This document shows positions 7,838-16,706 of a stretch of DNA of 64,000 bases, piece by piece. The notes beneath the pieces are model-generated. The model was not told the DNA's origin and ran no database searches. It was given only the letters and a program-made list of their open reading frames with translations. Origin of the DNA: Cytophagales bacterium Alg240-R148 (GTDB taxonomy: Bacteria; Bacteroidota; Bacteroidia; Cytophagales; Cyclobacteriaceae). The position numbers and the translations under genes are program-made. The stretch is taken from assembly GCA_900537185.1 (NCBI GenBank), contig LS999829.1:343683-407682 (forward strand), written 5' to 3'. Each line of letters starts with the position of its first letter. Within the stretch, counting starts at the first letter, position 1.

Positions 7838-8893
7838 ATGACAAACAACAACAAATACACCATTATTGGAGCCGGATTGTCTGGGCTTGTAACTGCCTAC
7901 CAGTTGTTCAAGGCCGGGGAAAAAGATTTTATTATTTTGGAAGCAAGGGATAGAATTGGAGGGCGCATATATAGTAGCAATGGCATTGATTTGGGCGCAA
8001 CATGGTTACAATATTTCCACCGAGATTTAAACAATTTGCTAAAGGAGCTCGGACTACAAAAATTTGAGCAATTTAGAAAAGGCACCAGTACGTTGGTTTA
8101 TGACGAACGGGCCATCCCGCATAATTTCGAAATTAACACCCAAGAACCTGCTGCGCACCGAGTGGAAGGCGGAACATCTGCTTTGATTGAAGCATTGGCA
8201 GCTCCTTTTCAAGATAAGATTTTTTTAAACACCCAAGTGCAGCATATTTCCGACAACGGGCAACAAGTGTTGGTTGGCAGCAACAACGGACAATTTTCTG
8301 CGAAAAAAGTGGTAGTAACCCTTCCTCCAAAATTGGCAAAACAACTTCAATACGAACCGCCATTGCCAGATGCGTTGTACCAAGCAATGTCGGGCACCCA
8401 TACCTGGATGGGCAATGCGATAAAGGTCGGGATTGAATTTAATTCTTCCTTTTGGAAAACTCAGGGCCATTCTGGCACCCTGATAGGGCAAGTAGGCCCA
8501 ATAAAAGAGTTGTACGACCACACCAATGCAGACAACACCCGCTTTGCTCTAATGGGTTTTGTAAATGAAAATCTTAGAAAGCTCCAACCTTCCGACCGAA
8601 AAGAGTACCTATTTAATGGTATAGAAAATGTTTTAGGCAAAGAAGTTAGAAACTACACCAATTACCAAGAAAAGGACTGGGCCCAAGATCTTTACACATC
8701 AACGGCAACACAAGAATCCAATTACCAACATCCTAATTATGGCAACCCTATTTTTCAAGCACTGCAAATGAATGGGAAATTGTTGTTTTCAGGTACAGAG
8801 ACAGCGGCCAACTATGGAGGTTATATGGAAGGGGCTGTGAGCAGTGGTTTACAAACTGCACGGCGATTGCAGCAGAAAGAGTGGAATAGGTAA
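7838..8893 (+). CDS. FAD-dependent amine oxidase (flavin monoamine oxidase family)
   Basis: A 351-residue protein. The FAD-binding loop is at the N-terminus (YTIIGAGLSGLVTAYQL), followed by the second motif IGGRIYS about 30 residues later. The C-terminus has the closing FAD contact region LLFSGTETAANYGGYMEGAVSSG, typical of monoamine or polyamine oxidases. The start at 7838 puts the Rossmann loop a few residues from Met; the longer frame from 7751 adds an improbable leader. It is short for the family (usually 430-500), so the substrate domain is compact. It lies about 100 bp after the DJ-1-like gene and may be co-transcribed with it. The amine substrate is unknown. Confidence 0.88.
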   Translation: MTNNNKYTIIGAGLSGLVTAYQLFKAGEKDFIILEARDRIGGRIYSSNGIDLGATWLQYFHRDLNNLLKELGLQKFEQFRKGTSTLVYDERAIPHNFEINTQEPAAHRVEGGTSALIEALAAPFQDKIFLNTQVQHISDNGQQVLVGSNNGQFSAKKVVVTLPPKLAKQLQYEPPLPDALYQAMSGTHTWMGNAIKVGIEFNSSFWKTQGHSGTLIGQVGPIKELYDHTNADNTRFALMGFVNENLRKLQPSDRKEYLFNGIENVLGKEVRNYTNYQEKDWAQDLYTSTATQESNYQHPNYGNPIFQALQMNGKLLFSGTETAANYGGYMEGAVSSGLQTARRLQQKEWNR

Positions 8894-9067
8894 CGGAAGG
8901 TCCAATTGGAAGGCATTTTTTCTTATTGAGTATTAATGACTTACCATGCTGTGTTATTGTTGGTGGTTACTTTATTATTACATTCGGGATTATAAATTAT
9001 ATTTAGGATGTCTGAATGAGCCGAAAATAGACAGTAAAAGGAGTAGGCAATTTTTAAATTTAGAGAA

Positions 9068-9373
9068 ATGATAGTTTGGTCTGGAAGGGGAATTCTTCCC
9101 GTAATAGTTTTATTTATATCCATGGTTCTATTTGTCAAAATTTTGCCTGAAGAACAAGGGGATTGGTCTTTTGTATTCTCATTTTTTCTCGCAGCAGCAT
9201 TTAGTTGGTTCATGGGTAAAAAATGGAATGAAAGAAAAACAGTGGTAGACGAGGGCTCTGGTCAGGAGTACCAAACGGAACCCAACCACAGTTTATTTTT
9301 TATTAAAATGCAATACTGGGGCCCAATTTTTGCGGTTTTAGGTATTGTAATTTTGGTTCAGCAATTTGTATAA
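9068..9373 (+). CDS. Hypothetical small membrane protein
   Basis: A 101-residue protein with three hydrophobic segments (about 8-24, 34-50 and 80-100) and a central hydrophilic loop (KWNERKTVVDEGSGQEYQTE). No family is recognised. It is followed after 30 bp by a DUF3592-like membrane protein and probably forms a two-gene unit with it. The ATG at 9068 is the first in frame and lies directly before the first helix. Confidence 0.55.
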   Translation: MIVWSGRGILPVIVLFISMVLFVKILPEEQGDWSFVFSFFLAAAFSWFMGKKWNERKTVVDEGSGQEYQTEPNHSLFFIKMQYWGPIFAVLGIVILVQQFV

Positions 9374-9403
9374 TCCTTTTTTGCCCATAGAACCCAATAC
9401 ACT

Positions 9404-9802
9404 ATGGTACAAGAAATCATAATAGTAGTTGGATCGGGAATTTTTATTGCAGCAGGCCTTTACCAGCGCAATAAAAACAACCTTCTAATGGACCAAGGGG
9501 TTTTAGTAACCGCAACCATATACAAAAATGTTTTGAAACCATCTAAAAAAGGCAAAGGACATTACCATCCTGTTGTCCGGTTTTTAACAGAAGATAACGT
9601 CTGGGTCACGGAAGAGCTTAGTACAGGGTATTCTCCGGCATTAGAAGAAGGCACCCAGTTGGATGTTATTTACAACCCGGAAGATACCAGTGAGATTGTA
9701 ATAAATAGAAAACTGGAGTTAGAATTGGTGCCTTTGTTTTTTATTGGAGCTGGTCTGTTGGGTTTGGCTTGGAGTGTATTGCAATATCTGGGTGTTGTAT
9801 AG
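9404..9802 (+). CDS. DUF3592-like membrane protein
   Basis: A 132-residue protein with an N-terminal membrane helix (about 5-20), a central beta-rich domain and a C-terminal membrane helix (about 107-127). The centre contains the features of DUF3592: an early GVLVTATIYKN strand, HYHPVVRFLTEDNVWVTEE, and then GTQLDVIYNPEDTSEIVINR, where the VxYNPxxP-like turn is diagnostic. The function of this family is not known. It is 30 bp downstream of another small membrane protein, consistent with an operon. Confidence 0.7.
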   Translation: MVQEIIIVVGSGIFIAAGLYQRNKNNLLMDQGVLVTATIYKNVLKPSKKGKGHYHPVVRFLTEDNVWVTEELSTGYSPALEEGTQLDVIYNPEDTSEIVINRKLELELVPLFFIGAGLLGLAWSVLQYLGVV

Positions 9803-9976
9803 CCCCCAAAAATAGCTTAATTAGTGCCGTGAATATTTTTAAAGGACCAATGCGACTTTGAATCTGGTCCATATCCTATGTATTGGGATTTCAAGAGGTA
9901 CTAAAAGTAAGACATACCTATATGATGTTCAACATTTCTGATTATATTCATTTTTTTGAATAAGAATAAATAAGAA

Positions 9977-10735
9977 ATGTCCATTACAAAAGATTCTGAG
10001 CTGCTAGGAATGCAAAATGTTAGTAAGGCAGTTGGGGAAGTACTCCGGCAAATGCGTGCTTATGCAGCAGTAGGGATGTCTACTTTTGAGTTGGATGCAT
10101 TTGGCGGCCGTTTGCTTGGTCAATTTGGAGCCACCTCGGCCCCATATGCCACCTATAATTTCCCAGGATTTACCTGCATCAGTGTTAACAAAGAAGCTGC
10201 CCATGGCATTCCCTCCCGTCATAAAATTTTAAAAGAAGGAGATTTGATTAATATAGATGTTTCAGCGGAATTGAATGGTTTTTGGTCGGACAACGGAGGG
10301 TCTTTTGTTTTGGGAAAAGACATTGGTGGCCACCAACCATTGGTAGATGCTTCTCGGTATTTGCTGCACGAAGCCATAAAAAGCATTCGAACTGGCGTTA
10401 GTATATCGAGTCTTGGACATCAAATTGAAACTGGTGCCAAGAAGATGGGGTTTAAGGTTATCAGAAACTTAGCGGGCCATGGTGTGGGAAGAAGTTTACA
10501 TGAGGCCCCAGAAAACATTCTCAATTGTAAAGATCCTTCCAACAAAGACAAATTTACTGAAAACAGTACCGTAGCTATTGAAACATTTATCGCAACCAAA
10601 TCTACCCAAGCTGTTGAATTGGAAGACGGATGGACGTTGGTAGGCAACAAAGGTGGGTACATTACCCAACACGAACATACCATCTTGGTAACCAACACTA
10701 CCCCAATAATTTTAACGGAACCCAATGGGTTTTAA
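9977..10735 (+). CDS. map: Type I methionine aminopeptidase
   Basis: A 252-residue M24 metallopeptidase that removes N-terminal Met from nascent proteins. All family landmarks are visible: HGIPS (substrate His), INIDVSAELNGFWSDNGGSF with the two metal Asp residues, GHGVGRSLHEAP (metal His and second His), TVAIETF (metal Glu) and QHEHTILVT (final metal Glu). There is no SH3-binding or zinc-finger extension, so it is a bacterial type Ia form. It stands alone and not in the ribosomal protein cluster, where the housekeeping copy of many bacteria lies. It may therefore be a second copy; this cannot be decided from the window. Confidence 0.92.
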   Translation: MSITKDSELLGMQNVSKAVGEVLRQMRAYAAVGMSTFELDAFGGRLLGQFGATSAPYATYNFPGFTCISVNKEAAHGIPSRHKILKEGDLINIDVSAELNGFWSDNGGSFVLGKDIGGHQPLVDASRYLLHEAIKSIRTGVSISSLGHQIETGAKKMGFKVIRNLAGHGVGRSLHEAPENILNCKDPSNKDKFTENSTVAIETFIATKSTQAVELEDGWTLVGNKGGYITQHEHTILVTNTTPIILTEPNGF

Positions 10736-11097
10736 AAAGGCAAACTACCTTTTGTACTTTGTTTCATCCATTGCTAAGTACAACCGAGTGGCTGCGTGAA
10801 TAATGCAACTCCATCCCATTTTTTGTTCCACGAGCACTCTTTTTTTACCAACAATTTGGGAGTAAAAAAGCAGTAAAACTTTTGAGATTTTCGCATCCTG
10901 ATGCAGGTTTAAAAACAGCCAAACAATATAACAACTCATTTTTAGATACAGATAATTGGGAATCCAACTAAATGCTCTATCTTATAAGGAATTTGGTGTG
11001 CATAAATCAAAAATACTCTAAATAGAGTCAGGCCAAACAGATACAACAATACCTAAAAACAGAGTTTGGGTATTACAGACAATTAACCAAAAACTTT
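10736..11097. other. Intergenic region without a convincing gene
   Basis: A 362-base gap between the aminopeptidase and the methyltransferase. It holds a 64-codon minus-strand open frame (10745-10939) with no recognisable motif. No terminator with a T tract and no TAnnTTTG promoter box were found. It may hold a decayed gene. Confidence 0.4.
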
Positions 11098-12009
11098 ATG
11101 GCCGAAAAAAAAGATTTAGATTTTACGTATACCACTATCGACAAAATATTTCGATTGAGCATTGGAGAAACCGGCGATTATAGCGGGGCAAAATACGATG
11201 GTGATTTTTCAATGTCTCTTGAAGAGGCACAAATGGCCAAACACAAATTCATTGCGGACAGCCTCCATATAAAAAAAGGGAGCAAGGTATTGGATATGGC
11301 ATGTGGATGGGCTCCTTTTACCAATTACATCACCAAAAATAGAGGAGCAAATAGTATTGGGTTGACCCTTTCTAAAGGCCAGGCAGCGGCTTGTCAAAAA
11401 AATGGATTCAACGTGCAGGTAAAAGATTGTAGAACAGTAAAGCCGGAGGATTTCGGAACTTTTGATGCAATCACCTGTATTGGAGGCTTGGAACACTTCG
11501 TTACCATCGAAGATTACAAAGCAGGTAAACAAGAGCAAGTGTACCAAGATTTTTTTCAAACACTCAACGACTTGTTGCCTGTAGGGGGTCGTTTTTACAT
11601 GCAAACCATGACTTTCAGTAAAAACATGTTGCCTTTAGAAGAGATCAGTGTGGAGGCAGAAAAGGGATCGGCTTCCCATGTTTTGGCCCTAATGATAGAG
11701 GAGTTTCCTGGATCTTGGTTGCCTTATGGACCAGAAATGGTCATCAACAATGCGGACGCTAAAAATTTCAAATTGATATCCAAAAGCAGTGGTCGGTTGG
11801 ATTACATCGAGACAATTGGTCAGTGGAGAAAAAAATTTAGAAAGTTTGGATTCAAGAAATACGCGCTTTATTTCAAGCTTTTGATGCGCTACTTTACGGA
11901 TAAATCCTTTAGGCATCAAATTGAAGTGTTCAAAGTGAGCCCCAATCGGGTTTGTTTTGAGGATGAAATTATGGACCACTACCGGTTGGTTTTTGAAAAG
12001 ACTGCCTAG
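11098..12009 (+). CDS. Class I SAM-dependent methyltransferase, cyclopropane-fatty-acid-synthase-like
   Basis: A 303-residue protein. The N-terminal region (YTTIDKIFRLSIGETGDYSGAKYDGD) and the SAM motif I (VLDMACGWAPFTNYITKNRG) match the cyclopropane/mycolic-acid methyltransferase family, in which W-G-P follows the glycine loop. Motif II-like FDAITCIGGLEHF and the GGRFYMQTMTF strand follow at normal spacing. The enzyme probably acts on unsaturated lipid chains or a related hydrophobic substrate. Compared with classical CFA synthases (about 380 residues) it lacks the N-terminal lipid-binding domain, so the substrate may differ. No linked lipid gene is seen nearby. Confidence 0.8.
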   Translation: MAEKKDLDFTYTTIDKIFRLSIGETGDYSGAKYDGDFSMSLEEAQMAKHKFIADSLHIKKGSKVLDMACGWAPFTNYITKNRGANSIGLTLSKGQAAACQKNGFNVQVKDCRTVKPEDFGTFDAITCIGGLEHFVTIEDYKAGKQEQVYQDFFQTLNDLLPVGGRFYMQTMTFSKNMLPLEEISVEAEKGSASHVLALMIEEFPGSWLPYGPEMVINNADAKNFKLISKSSGRLDYIETIGQWRKKFRKFGFKKYALYFKLLMRYFTDKSFRHQIEVFKVSPNRVCFEDEIMDHYRLVFEKTA

Positions 12010-12140
12010 AACAATAGTCCAAAAAATGGACAATACAACGGAAGCAGCTTTTACCCGTTGAAATGCATATACTGAACTGTAGAAATTGGGGTGGAATTTT
12101 GTGATGCGAAGCCCCCCCTTTTTCTTTTTTTTTCAATCCT

Positions 12141-13892
12141 ATGCGCAAGATTCTTTTTTTACCTTTTTCAATGGACCCGCCCATGCTGCATGCGGACTTT
12201 CTAAAGGAAGGAGTTCCAGAGGCGTTATCCGGCTTAATTGCTTCTGCTGGGAGCAACAACACCATGCCTAAGTCCACTAGTGTATTTCTTTCTAAACATA
12301 CCCTGTCGCTTACCAAGATCAGAGCACAATATGGAGTCGGGCATGTGTTAAAAGGCCACATAGCAAAAAAAGAAGGTCAAATTCACGTAACCATCCAATT
12401 GTTAGAAACCCAAACTGGGCAGGAGGTGTACGCGACAACAATTGAATTGTGCCTCCAAAATTGGATGCTAACTTTGTATCCTGTTGCCAACGAGCTACTT
12501 GCCGAAATAGCAGGAGCAAACCCTCCGGTTATCGTTCCAATTGCTCCTTATAAGGCCACCCAATTTTACCTTCAAGGCCAGTACCATTGGCGCCAACAGA
12601 GCTACCAAGCAATAAAGCTGGCCATTGGGTACTTCAATAAATCCATCGGAGAGGATCCAACTTTTTCCTTGCCCTACACAAAACTCGCTGAATGTTACTG
12701 CACCATTGGTAGGTTGGGGTATGAAGCCTCCCTCCCTGCTTTTAATTTAGCCAAAGAATATGCAGCGCAGTCCATTGAATTAAACGGCAATAGAGCAGCG
12801 CCTTATGCATTGGCCGCGCAGGTGGCACTTTACCAAAACAAGGACCTTGCACTGGCAAAGGGCTTCTTGAACAAAGCCTTCGCTTTAAGTAAAAATAATG
12901 CAAAGACCCACCATGTTATGGCCTTGTACTACCTATATAATGGAGGGATCAGCCAGGCAGAAAAACACGCTGGATTTGCACTAGAATTGGAGCCTTTTGC
13001 CATGCCTTATTTAGCCCGAATGGTTAAAATTCAAATTTTTAGAAATCGCATGGAGCCGGCACAGAAGTTTTTGGATATTGCTAGAAAGGTGGACGGTACC
13101 AGTCCCTTTTTATTAGAATGTAATGGCCTAGTTGCCTGTTGGTTGGGAGATACTGAACTGGCCATGGAAGGTTATTCTGTTTTGCAGGGTAGGAGTAATT
13201 TACAGGTAAATATTGGCCATGGATATTTGTCTTTGGCCTTATCGAAAACAAGCTGCTTGGAAAAGGCAAAAACGTTAGAACAAAGACTCCAAACAGCCGC
13301 TTGGCCCGATGGTTCTGGAATTATGGAATATGTAATGGCCTTGGTTAATTTCGGTTATGGCGATTTAGACGGGTTTTATAGGCATGCTAAGCAAGCAGCG
13401 GCTTCGGGTATGGCTATATTGCTGGAGGAGCTCCAATGGAACCCTATTTATGAACAGATAAGATCTGATCTAGAATTTCAAGAATTGATGCGGGCATATG
13501 GTTTGCCTGCCAACAGGCAATGTTCAAAAGAAAAAAAAGAAACATCTGTGGTCCAACTGCGCTGCGTTACCCAGGATTCTTTGACCCTAGACCCCAAAGA
13601 CATTTCGTTTATAGAAGCCAATGATAACTATTGCACGGTTTATTGGTACGAGGCTGGGACTTTAAAGAATAAATTGCTGCGCGTTACGCTTAAAAAATTA
13701 GAAATACAATTGGCTACATTTGACTTCATTATGCGCTGCCACAAAACATTTATGCTCAATTTGCTTCAAAATTTATTTATTACCGGAAGTGCAAGGGCAT
13801 TGTTTTTTGAAAGTCCTATCGTACCGCGTAGGATTCCCATTTCGCGATCAAAAAACAAAGAAGCTGAACTGCGGATGCAAAGGTACCAATAA
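12141..13892 (+). CDS. TolB/FlgO-like domain, TPR and LytTR fusion regulator
   Basis: A 583-residue protein in three parts. Residues about 5-125 resemble the TolB-like/FlgO domain found before TPR arrays in cyclase-like regulators: ILFLPFS, then YGVGHVLKGHIAKKEGQIHVTIQLLETQTGQEVYA (residues about 65-100). Residues about 135-455 are TPR-like helical repeats (for example YFNKSIGEDPTFSLPYTKLAECY). Residues about 475-580 are a LytTR DNA-binding domain (DISFIEANDNYCTVYW ... IMRCHKTFMLNL). No membrane helix or receiver domain is seen, so it is a one-component regulator that may sense a ligand through the TPR part. The usual N-terminal adenylate-cyclase or winged-helix effector is replaced by the C-terminal LytTR. 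Confidence 0.8.
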   Translation: MRKILFLPFSMDPPMLHADFLKEGVPEALSGLIASAGSNNTMPKSTSVFLSKHTLSLTKIRAQYGVGHVLKGHIAKKEGQIHVTIQLLETQTGQEVYATTIELCLQNWMLTLYPVANELLAEIAGANPPVIVPIAPYKATQFYLQGQYHWRQQSYQAIKLAIGYFNKSIGEDPTFSLPYTKLAECYCTIGRLGYEASLPAFNLAKEYAAQSIELNGNRAAPYALAAQVALYQNKDLALAKGFLNKAFALSKNNAKTHHVMALYYLYNGGISQAEKHAGFALELEPFAMPYLARMVKIQIFRNRMEPAQKFLDIARKVDGTSPFLLECNGLVACWLGDTELAMEGYSVLQGRSNLQVNIGHGYLSLALSKTSCLEKAKTLEQRLQTAAWPDGSGIMEYVMALVNFGYGDLDGFYRHAKQAAASGMAILLEELQWNPIYEQIRSDLEFQELMRAYGLPANRQCSKEKKETSVVQLRCVTQDSLTLDPKDISFIEANDNYCTVYWYEAGTLKNKLLRVTLKKLEIQLATFDFIMRCHKTFMLNLLQNLFITGSARALFFESPIVPRRIPISRSKNKEAELRMQRYQ

Positions 13893-14204
13893 AACAAAGT
13901 TGGGACTATCTAGCGCAGTACTTTCCCTCTGATTAAGTTGTGAATAAACTGGAAACAAGACACAACCGGGCCTTCTTTGGCTGAAAAAACGGTGGTCACA
14001 AAAATATATCGGAGCTATTTTTTTAATGTCTTGTAACTGTCCAAAATAAATTATTCGACGGTGGTTTGGACAAGCACCATCAGAAATTAAATTATTAAAA
14101 CCATAAAATTTATAGTTAATGCGACAAAGAATACAATTAATCCTTTAAAAAGTCTGATTGTGTTGTTAGATTGTGGCTCAACATAAAAGTGAGCTTTAAA
14201 AGCT
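13893..14204. other. Intergenic region without a recognised gene
   Basis: A 312-base AT-rich gap. I see no coding pattern, RNA gene or strong hairpin. It presumably carries the end of the LytTR transcript and the promoter of the following membrane protein. Confidence 0.4.
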
Positions 14205-14897
14205 ATGAGGTACCAATTAGATCAAAGTCAATTTAATAAGTTTAGAAAAACGCTATTTATAAGATTGGTTCCGGTATTGTTGGTCTTAGAAGCGTGGATT
14301 TTTGTGATAAACCACGACCAAGTATGGATAGCAGTGACTACCTCAGTGCTTTTGTTTTTAGTGTTCCTGGTGGTTTGGTTGGGTGCAATAAAAAAACAAA
14401 GGCAGGCATGGGCCTCCTTTGAATTGATTCTCCATGCCGATTCAATAGAAAGAGTGCAAGAGGGTTTCCCAAAATTATTGTTGTTAAAAGAAGAGGTTAA
14501 ATCTGTGAAAGAAGCTAAAAACGGGTCCATCACTTTGGTAGCATATCCGCGCCATAAATCCATTACCATTCCTTTTGCTGTTGAAAACAAACCGGAGCTA
14601 ATGCAAAGTATTAGCAGCTGGACTTCAGTAGATCAACCCAAAGGCGATTTTAGTTTTGGACTGTCCTTGTTAGGGTCGGTGTTGGGTTTGTGTTTGTTGT
14701 ATTCTACCATGGTATCTACCAATTTTTATTATACCGTTACTTCTAGTTTTGCATTGATTTCAATTTTACTTTGGGGGTTTGTAGAAATCAGAAGAAATCC
14801 CAACTTCCATAAAAATGTACGGCAGGCGTCCTATGCTGGTTTTATTGTTATAGCCGTGCTCATTTATAAACTGATGCTAACTTTAGCGGAGGTTTGA
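14205..14897 (+). CDS. Hypothetical membrane protein, PH-like middle domain
   Basis: A 230-residue protein. Two N-terminal helices (about 20-37 and 42-62) are followed by a soluble segment (about 65-145) with alternating beta strands (FELILHADSIERVQEGF, SITLVAYPRHKSITIPF), and then three more helices (about 148-168, 170-190 and 205-225). The soluble part resembles bacterial PH-like modules that follow membrane helices, but this is a visual impression only. No operon partner is close, and no family is named. Confidence 0.55.
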   Translation: MRYQLDQSQFNKFRKTLFIRLVPVLLVLEAWIFVINHDQVWIAVTTSVLLFLVFLVVWLGAIKKQRQAWASFELILHADSIERVQEGFPKLLLLKEEVKSVKEAKNGSITLVAYPRHKSITIPFAVENKPELMQSISSWTSVDQPKGDFSFGLSLLGSVLGLCLLYSTMVSTNFYYTVTSSFALISILLWGFVEIRRNPNFHKNVRQASYAGFIVIAVLIYKLMLTLAEV

Positions 14898-15006
14898 ATC
14901 GTTAAAATTTTGCAGAGAAATTAGCTATCATTGTAGTGTTGAGAATAGTTGTGAATACCTATCATTCATTTGATAATAATTAATGCGGCAAATATAGATT
15001 GAACCC

Positions 15007-15648
15007 ATGTCGATACAGCGCAAAAATTTCTTTCAGTTTTTTAAATCACAGAAGGTTGGGGCTGGGTTTTGGATGATGGTCTTTATGGGAAGTTTGTTGG
15101 GAGTTGGTACAACAATATTGGAACTTAAACAGAACCGATTGCCTCTAATAGGAGGGTGGATTTTTTTAAGCCCAATTGTACTGTACTTGTTTTTCAATGC
15201 AGCAGCTTATAGGGTATATAAAAAACAATCAATGGCCATGCTTACCTATAATAACGTTGCAAATGAGGTGTTATTGAATTTGAAAGTTTGTGTTAAAAAT
15301 TTTGATTTGTGGGCACAAAAAAATGTTTACAGGTCGATGTCCAAAAAAACTATATACGAATTTGATGCTGCGGATATTGTTTTAAGCGAAAAGGGCATGC
15401 TTGTATTAGGCCATGGGCAAACCTTTATAATGACGGGCTATGCCAGCCCTGTTGTATTGCTTTTGACAGATCCTCCCAATGAAATTGGGACTGCTGAAAT
15501 TGTTGGTATGAAGGTGCTGGAGAACAAAAGAATTGAAATTTCAATCCGTGACCCTGCTTATAACCATGTGTTAATACTTCAATTTCACCCCAACGACAGG
15601 TTGTTGCTTTGGGTAGAATGGCAGTTAAATAAAATGGATACCGCATGA
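15007..15648 (+). CDS. Hypothetical protein with two N-terminal membrane helices
   Basis: A 213-residue protein with membrane helices at about 20-40 and 48-65, followed by a soluble domain of about 145 residues rich in beta-strand patterns (FDAADIVLSEKGMLVLGHGQTFIMTG; LQFHPNDRLLLWVEW). Its arrangement resembles the preceding gene at 14205, though the sequences are not obviously similar. They are separated by 109 bp and may form a pair. No family recognised. Confidence 0.55.
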   Translation: MSIQRKNFFQFFKSQKVGAGFWMMVFMGSLLGVGTTILELKQNRLPLIGGWIFLSPIVLYLFFNAAAYRVYKKQSMAMLTYNNVANEVLLNLKVCVKNFDLWAQKNVYRSMSKKTIYEFDAADIVLSEKGMLVLGHGQTFIMTGYASPVVLLLTDPPNEIGTAEIVGMKVLENKRIEISIRDPAYNHVLILQFHPNDRLLLWVEWQLNKMDTA

Positions 15649-15857
15649 AACAAATGTTTCTAGATTAGAAGGCGGCGGCGGTTTTGGATGGAGCACTAAG
15701 CAACCATTGGAAGCCTAGTGCAACGAAGGCAAAGCAGTTCCTGTTCGTTCGACTATTCCCATGTACACTTGCATAAAATAAGCACATTGTTAATGAAATG
15801 AGCGCCTATTTTTTTAACTTTTAGGAGCCATAGCAATTGTACTTAAACTTAAAAAAA

Positions 15858-16628
15858 ATGGAAAACCTCATCGACCTCAATGCCCAAAACATAGCGGAAG
15901 AACACATTTGTTGTGCCATTTCTGATAAAAAATGCACCGACAGCTACCAAGCAAAAAAAAACTGGCTGCAACAAGAATTTAGCAATGGTTACGTGTTCCG
16001 GCGCTTGGACACAAGAGCCAAGGTTTTTATAGAATATGGACCAGCAGAAAAAGCTTGGTTGCCAATAACAGCCCCAGGTTACCTCAACATCAATTGTTTT
16101 TGGGTATCGGGCCAATATAAAAAACAAGGGCACGCCAAACGGTTGCTTCAAACTGCCATTGACGCAGCACAAAACCAACAATTGGATGGGCTGGTAACTG
16201 TGGTGGGCACCAAAAAATTTCATTTTATGAGCGATACCAAATGGTTCTTGAAACAAGGTTTTGTAGAGGCAGACAAAACTTCTAGTGGTTTCAGTCTTTT
16301 AGTAAAAAAACTAAATGCCCATGCACCTGACCCTGTTTTCAATGATTCGGTACGGTCTGGTCAATGCCCTGAAACAAAGGGCATAGTGGTGTATTATTCG
16401 AATCGATGCCCTTTTGCAGAATTCCATGCTCTAAACTCCTTACAAGAAACTGCCAAAAAAAGAAACTTGCCCCTTTCGGTTATAAAATTGGAAACGATGG
16501 AACAAGCCCAACAAAGCCCAAGCCCTGCCACCATTTTCAGTATGTTTTACCAAGGCCAGTTCGTCACCACCGATCTCAGTGTTTGTATGGATTCTAGGTA
16601 CGATAAAATAATGTCCAAAGCATTATAA
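15858..16628 (+). CDS. GNAT acetyltransferase fused to a YoaP thioredoxin-like domain
   Basis: A 256-residue protein. Residues about 50-150 hold a GNAT fold: NCFWVSGQYKKQGHAKRLLQTAI has the Q/RxxGxG/A acetyl-CoA loop. Residues about 165-255 resemble the YoaP C-terminal domain, with the thioredoxin-like strand GIVVYYSNRCPFAEF and its conserved Cys. The start at 15858 is preferred over 15837 because it removes a short Lys-rich leader and is immediately preceded by an A-rich stretch, common in Bacteroidota. The two-domain GNAT-YoaP layout is known in other bacteria; the acceptor substrate is not established. Confidence 0.8.
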   Translation: MENLIDLNAQNIAEEHICCAISDKKCTDSYQAKKNWLQQEFSNGYVFRRLDTRAKVFIEYGPAEKAWLPITAPGYLNINCFWVSGQYKKQGHAKRLLQTAIDAAQNQQLDGLVTVVGTKKFHFMSDTKWFLKQGFVEADKTSSGFSLLVKKLNAHAPDPVFNDSVRSGQCPETKGIVVYYSNRCPFAEFHALNSLQETAKKRNLPLSVIKLETMEQAQQSPSPATIFSMFYQGQFVTTDLSVCMDSRYDKIMSKAL

Positions 16629-16706
16629 GGCTGTTAGTTGCATGCTAATTAAATTATTGGCTATTTTAGAAAAGTGTTTAGAAATAGCTATAAAAGGATA
16701 GGTACA

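Noticed and set aside
10745..10939. 64-codon minus-strand open frame
   Set aside because: No motif or family pattern, an unlikely composition and no promoter; kept only as a note on the intergenic region.
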